Below are positions 61,640 through 64,000 of a stretch of 64,000 nt of DNA, one piece after another. This DNA comes from Lucinisca nassula. Taxonomy: Eukaryota; Mollusca; Bivalvia; Lucinida; Lucinidae. The first letter of the stretch is position 1. Every line of letters starts with the position of its first letter. The position numbers and the translations under genes were made by a program. Location: assembly GCA_963580285.1 (NCBI GenBank), contig OY757015.1, positions 148,922,082-148,986,081 of the forward strand, in the 5' to 3' direction. The notes under the pieces are model-generated. The model had not been told where the DNA came from and did not search any database. It saw only the letters and a list, made by a program, of their open reading frames with translations.

Positions 61640-62490
61640 AAACTTTTTTTTGTGTCAAAGATTTCTCAGGAACTACTATACCTAGAAACTTGAAATTTGG
61701 TACAAACAACATGCATAACTAGTTGTATTGTGGGAAAGAAAATTGGGGCTGTGGGGCCAGGTTCTTTAGAGTTATTCCCCTTTGTTATATTTGCTACTGA
61801 GATGTGCATTTTGTGACTTACCTTAAATTTTGTGTCAAAGATTTCTCAAGATCTACTGTACCTAGAAACTAGAAATTTGGTACAAGCAACATGCATAACT
61901 AGTTGTATTGTGGGAAAGAAAATTGGGGCTGTGGGGCCAGGTTCTTTAGAGTTATTCCCCTTTGTTATATTTGCTACTGAGATGTGTATTTTGTGAGTTA
62001 CCTTAAATTTTGTGTCAAAGATTTCTCAGGAACTACTGTACCTAGAAACTTGAAATTTGGTACAAACAACATGCATAACTAGTTGTATTGTGGGAAAGAA
62101 AATTGGGGCTGTGGGGCCAGGTTCTTTAGAGTTATTCCCCTTTGTTATATTTTTTTTATAAAATTTTGTCAGCAAGATATCTCAAAAACTATTGGAGCTA
62201 GAGCCTTGAAAGTTGGTGAATAGATTGGTGGTGATGAGTAGATGAACTGATTAACTTTTGACAAAATTCCGAAAAATACTTTGTGAGTTATGGCCCTTTG
62301 TCATTTTGGTAATTTGTGCCATTGTACTGTATGGTAAAAGTGATGCATAGCATAACTTTAGAACCGTGTATGCTAGGGTTTTGAAATTTCATATATGGAT
62401 TCCTCATGGAAAATTAGCTGACACGTATTTTTTTTCTCGTCCGGATTATGCTCCTTTCAAGAGTTATTGCCCTTTGAAAAACATCTGTTC
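61561..62490 (+). repeat. Satellite element 2, near-identical to element 1 and inserted in its second V unit
   Basis: The second V unit of element 1 stops at GATGCATAGCATAA (about 61547-61560) and the next bases are the TATACCCCCGGCATAC module, so element 2 probably entered there. It has three U units (anchors 61747, 61928, 62108) and one full V unit (62150-62480). A (TG)n run lies at about 61614-61638. Confidence 0.8.
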
Positions 62491-62617
62491 AAGATCTCAT
62501 TAGTTATCAGGTGAGTTATTTAGATGTAATGGTATTCTCCTTACTTTTGCAAGATTAATTCTGTGTTCATAATAGGTTTTTGTCAAACTTGATGGCTTTG
62601 AATTGCCAGAAAGTTAC

Positions 62618-62670
62618 CGATGGCTTTGGCCGGGGGTATTAGTGAGCATATGCTCACTTGATAGTCTAGT
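62618..62670. repeat. AGTGAGCATATGCTCACT boundary module, inverse of 52247-52300
   Basis: GATGGCTTTGGCCGGGGGTA then TTAGTGAGCATATGCTCACT then TGATAGTCTAGTT is the inverse of AACTAGACAATCAAGTGAGC ... at 52247-52300 with a few changes. Confidence 0.85.
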
Positions 62671-62774
62671 TTATAACTTGCCCTCATCCAACTAAGGCCC
62701 CCACAGGCGACAACTCTTGCTATACTAGACAAAAGTGCCCAGTGGGGCACGTATACCCCCGGCCAGTGCCATCA

Positions 62775-63712
62775 CCTCAGCTGAAACAAGAACTACAAAG
62801 AGAAATAACTCTAAAAGGCCTGACCCCTTGGCCCTTATTTTCTTTCCCACAATACAACTAGTCATACTGATCATGTTTGCAAAATTTCAAGTTTCTATGT
62901 ACAGTAGTTATTGAGAAATCTTTGACACAAAATAAAAATATACACTATTAAACAGCAAGAACTACAAAGGGAAATAACTCTAAAAGGCCTGACTCCTTGG
63001 CCCTTATTTTCTTTCCCACAATGCAAGTAGTCATACTGATCATGTGTGCAAAATTTCAAGTTTCTATGAGAAGCAGTTCCTGAGATATCTTTGACACAAA
63101 ATAATTGGCCAGTGCCATCACCTCAGCTGAAACAAGAACTACAAAGGGAAATAACTCTAAAAGGCCTGACCCCTTGGCCCTTATTTTCTTTCCCACAATA
63201 CAACTAGTCATACTGATCATGTTTGCAAAATTTCAAGTTTCTATGTACAGTAGTTATTGAGAAATCTTTGACACAAAATAAAAATATACACTATTAAACA
63301 GCAAGAACTACAAAGGGAAATAACTCTAAAAGGCCTGACCCCTTGGCCCTTATTTTCTTTCCCACAATACAAGTAGTCATACTGATCATGTGTGCAAAAT
63401 TTCAAGTTTCTATGTGAAGCTGTTCCTGAGATATCTTTGACACAAAATAATTGGCAAGTGCCATCACCTCAGCTGAAACAAGAACTACAAAGGGAAATAA
63501 CTCTAAAAGGCCTGACCCCTTGGCCCTTATTTTCTTTCCCACAATACAAGTAGTCATACTGATCATGTGTGCAAAATTTCAAGTTTCTATGTGAAGCAGT
63601 TCCCGAGATATCTTTGACACAAAATAATTGTTTACGGACAGACAGACAGACAGACGGAAAAGACAAAAACTATATACCCCCATTGCATACTTCGTATGCC
63701 GGGGGTATAATT
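62775..63712 (-). repeat. Satellite element 3, inverse orientation, five diverged U units
   Basis: Units of about 171 bp: AAGAACTACAAAGGGAAATA, ACTCTAAAAGGCCTGACCCC, TTGGCCCTTATTTTCTTTCC, CACAATACAACTAGTCATAC, inverse to U. Anchors at about 62819, 62989, 63165, 63336 and 63506. It ends with a GACA run (63637-63655), then AACTATATACCCCCATTGCA, and CTTCGTATGCCGGGGGTATA. Confidence 0.85.
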
Positions 63713-64000
63713 ATGTTACTTACAAAAAGAGTTCACCATATCATTTATTGTTTTAAGGGTACCTGTACCTGTCCGATACACATGGCATACTTTCTGCTGT
63801 TTCTTTTTCTTTTTTTTTTCACAAGAGAAACTTGTGACTTCCATGCTTGCTTCTATATTAGAGGCTCTCCAAATTAAGGCTCAAATCATAAATTCTAAAA
63901 AAATACAAAGTGGGTGGTGGGGTGGGGGTGGGGGGGGGGCATTTATTGGGATATATTTAGGTGAGTCACTCTGAAAAAGTACACTACTACTGCATTAACC
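63713..64000. other. Window end, no gene; G-rich run
   Basis: GTGGGTGGTGGGGTGGGGGT and a G9 run near 63910-63940; nothing else assigned. Confidence 0.5.

Overview
This is a eukaryotic, AT-rich, repeat-dominated window. No operons, ribosome binding sites or prokaryotic genes were seen. The repeat families point to a bivalve mollusc, probably a heterodont clam, but the species is inferred from repeat style only. They include bivalve-type SINEs ending in CGTTAAACCTCAAATCAAAC, arrays built on TGACCTTGACC, modules with TATACCCCCGGCATAC ends, and LINEs of CR1/L2, RTE and a third type.

Layout. 1-5895 is one degenerate LINE ('LINE-A') interrupted by a 1341-bp mariner with 26-bp terminal inverted repeats (TIRs) and by two copies of a second retroelement ('element B'). 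5897-8400 is a mosaic of LINE fragments on both strands, a SINE and a 240-bp module X. 10466-11720 (minus strand) is a broken TatD-family metal-dependent hydrolase. 12461-17140 holds a minisatellite, a tRNA-Asp-like sequence and large stretches with nothing recognisable. 17141-22700 holds a second X, more LINE copies and a 186-bp tandem repeat. 23042-29972 is a field of SINEs and DNA elements, including a 1505-bp hAT-like element with an 8-bp target duplication.

The only convincing host gene is a plus-strand, seven-coding-exon gene from 31371 to 56812. All splice sites are canonical and all phases agree, giving 769 residues with an N-terminal HMG-box-like domain, a KEN box and long disordered acidic/basic stretches. 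I could not name it. Its six introns are filled by SINEs, miniature inverted-repeat elements (MITEs) and tandem arrays. 57613-63990 contains TTAA-flanked MITEs and a large satellite-bearing structure in opposed orientations.

Working labels: SINE-1 = the ~300-bp family beginning GCCCCCGCCCATGGGGGC. SINE-2, SINE-3 and SINE-4 = three tRNA-headed families. MITE-A and MITE-B = TTAA-flanked families sharing a palindromic core. MITE-C = a hairpin family with GGTTTACAGGGGT upstream. MITE-D = a TA-flanked palindromic family.

The strongest unusual observation is intron 3 of the HMG-box-like gene (41146-41548). It consists of the second copy of a 34-bp exonic tandem duplication, bordered by AG|GT on both sides and split by two MITEs, which looks like a recently gained intron. 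Other notable signals are the S-X / X-S permuted duplication 9 kb apart, a transposon terminus forming a polypyrimidine tract, and several tandem arrays dense in nuclear-receptor half-sites.
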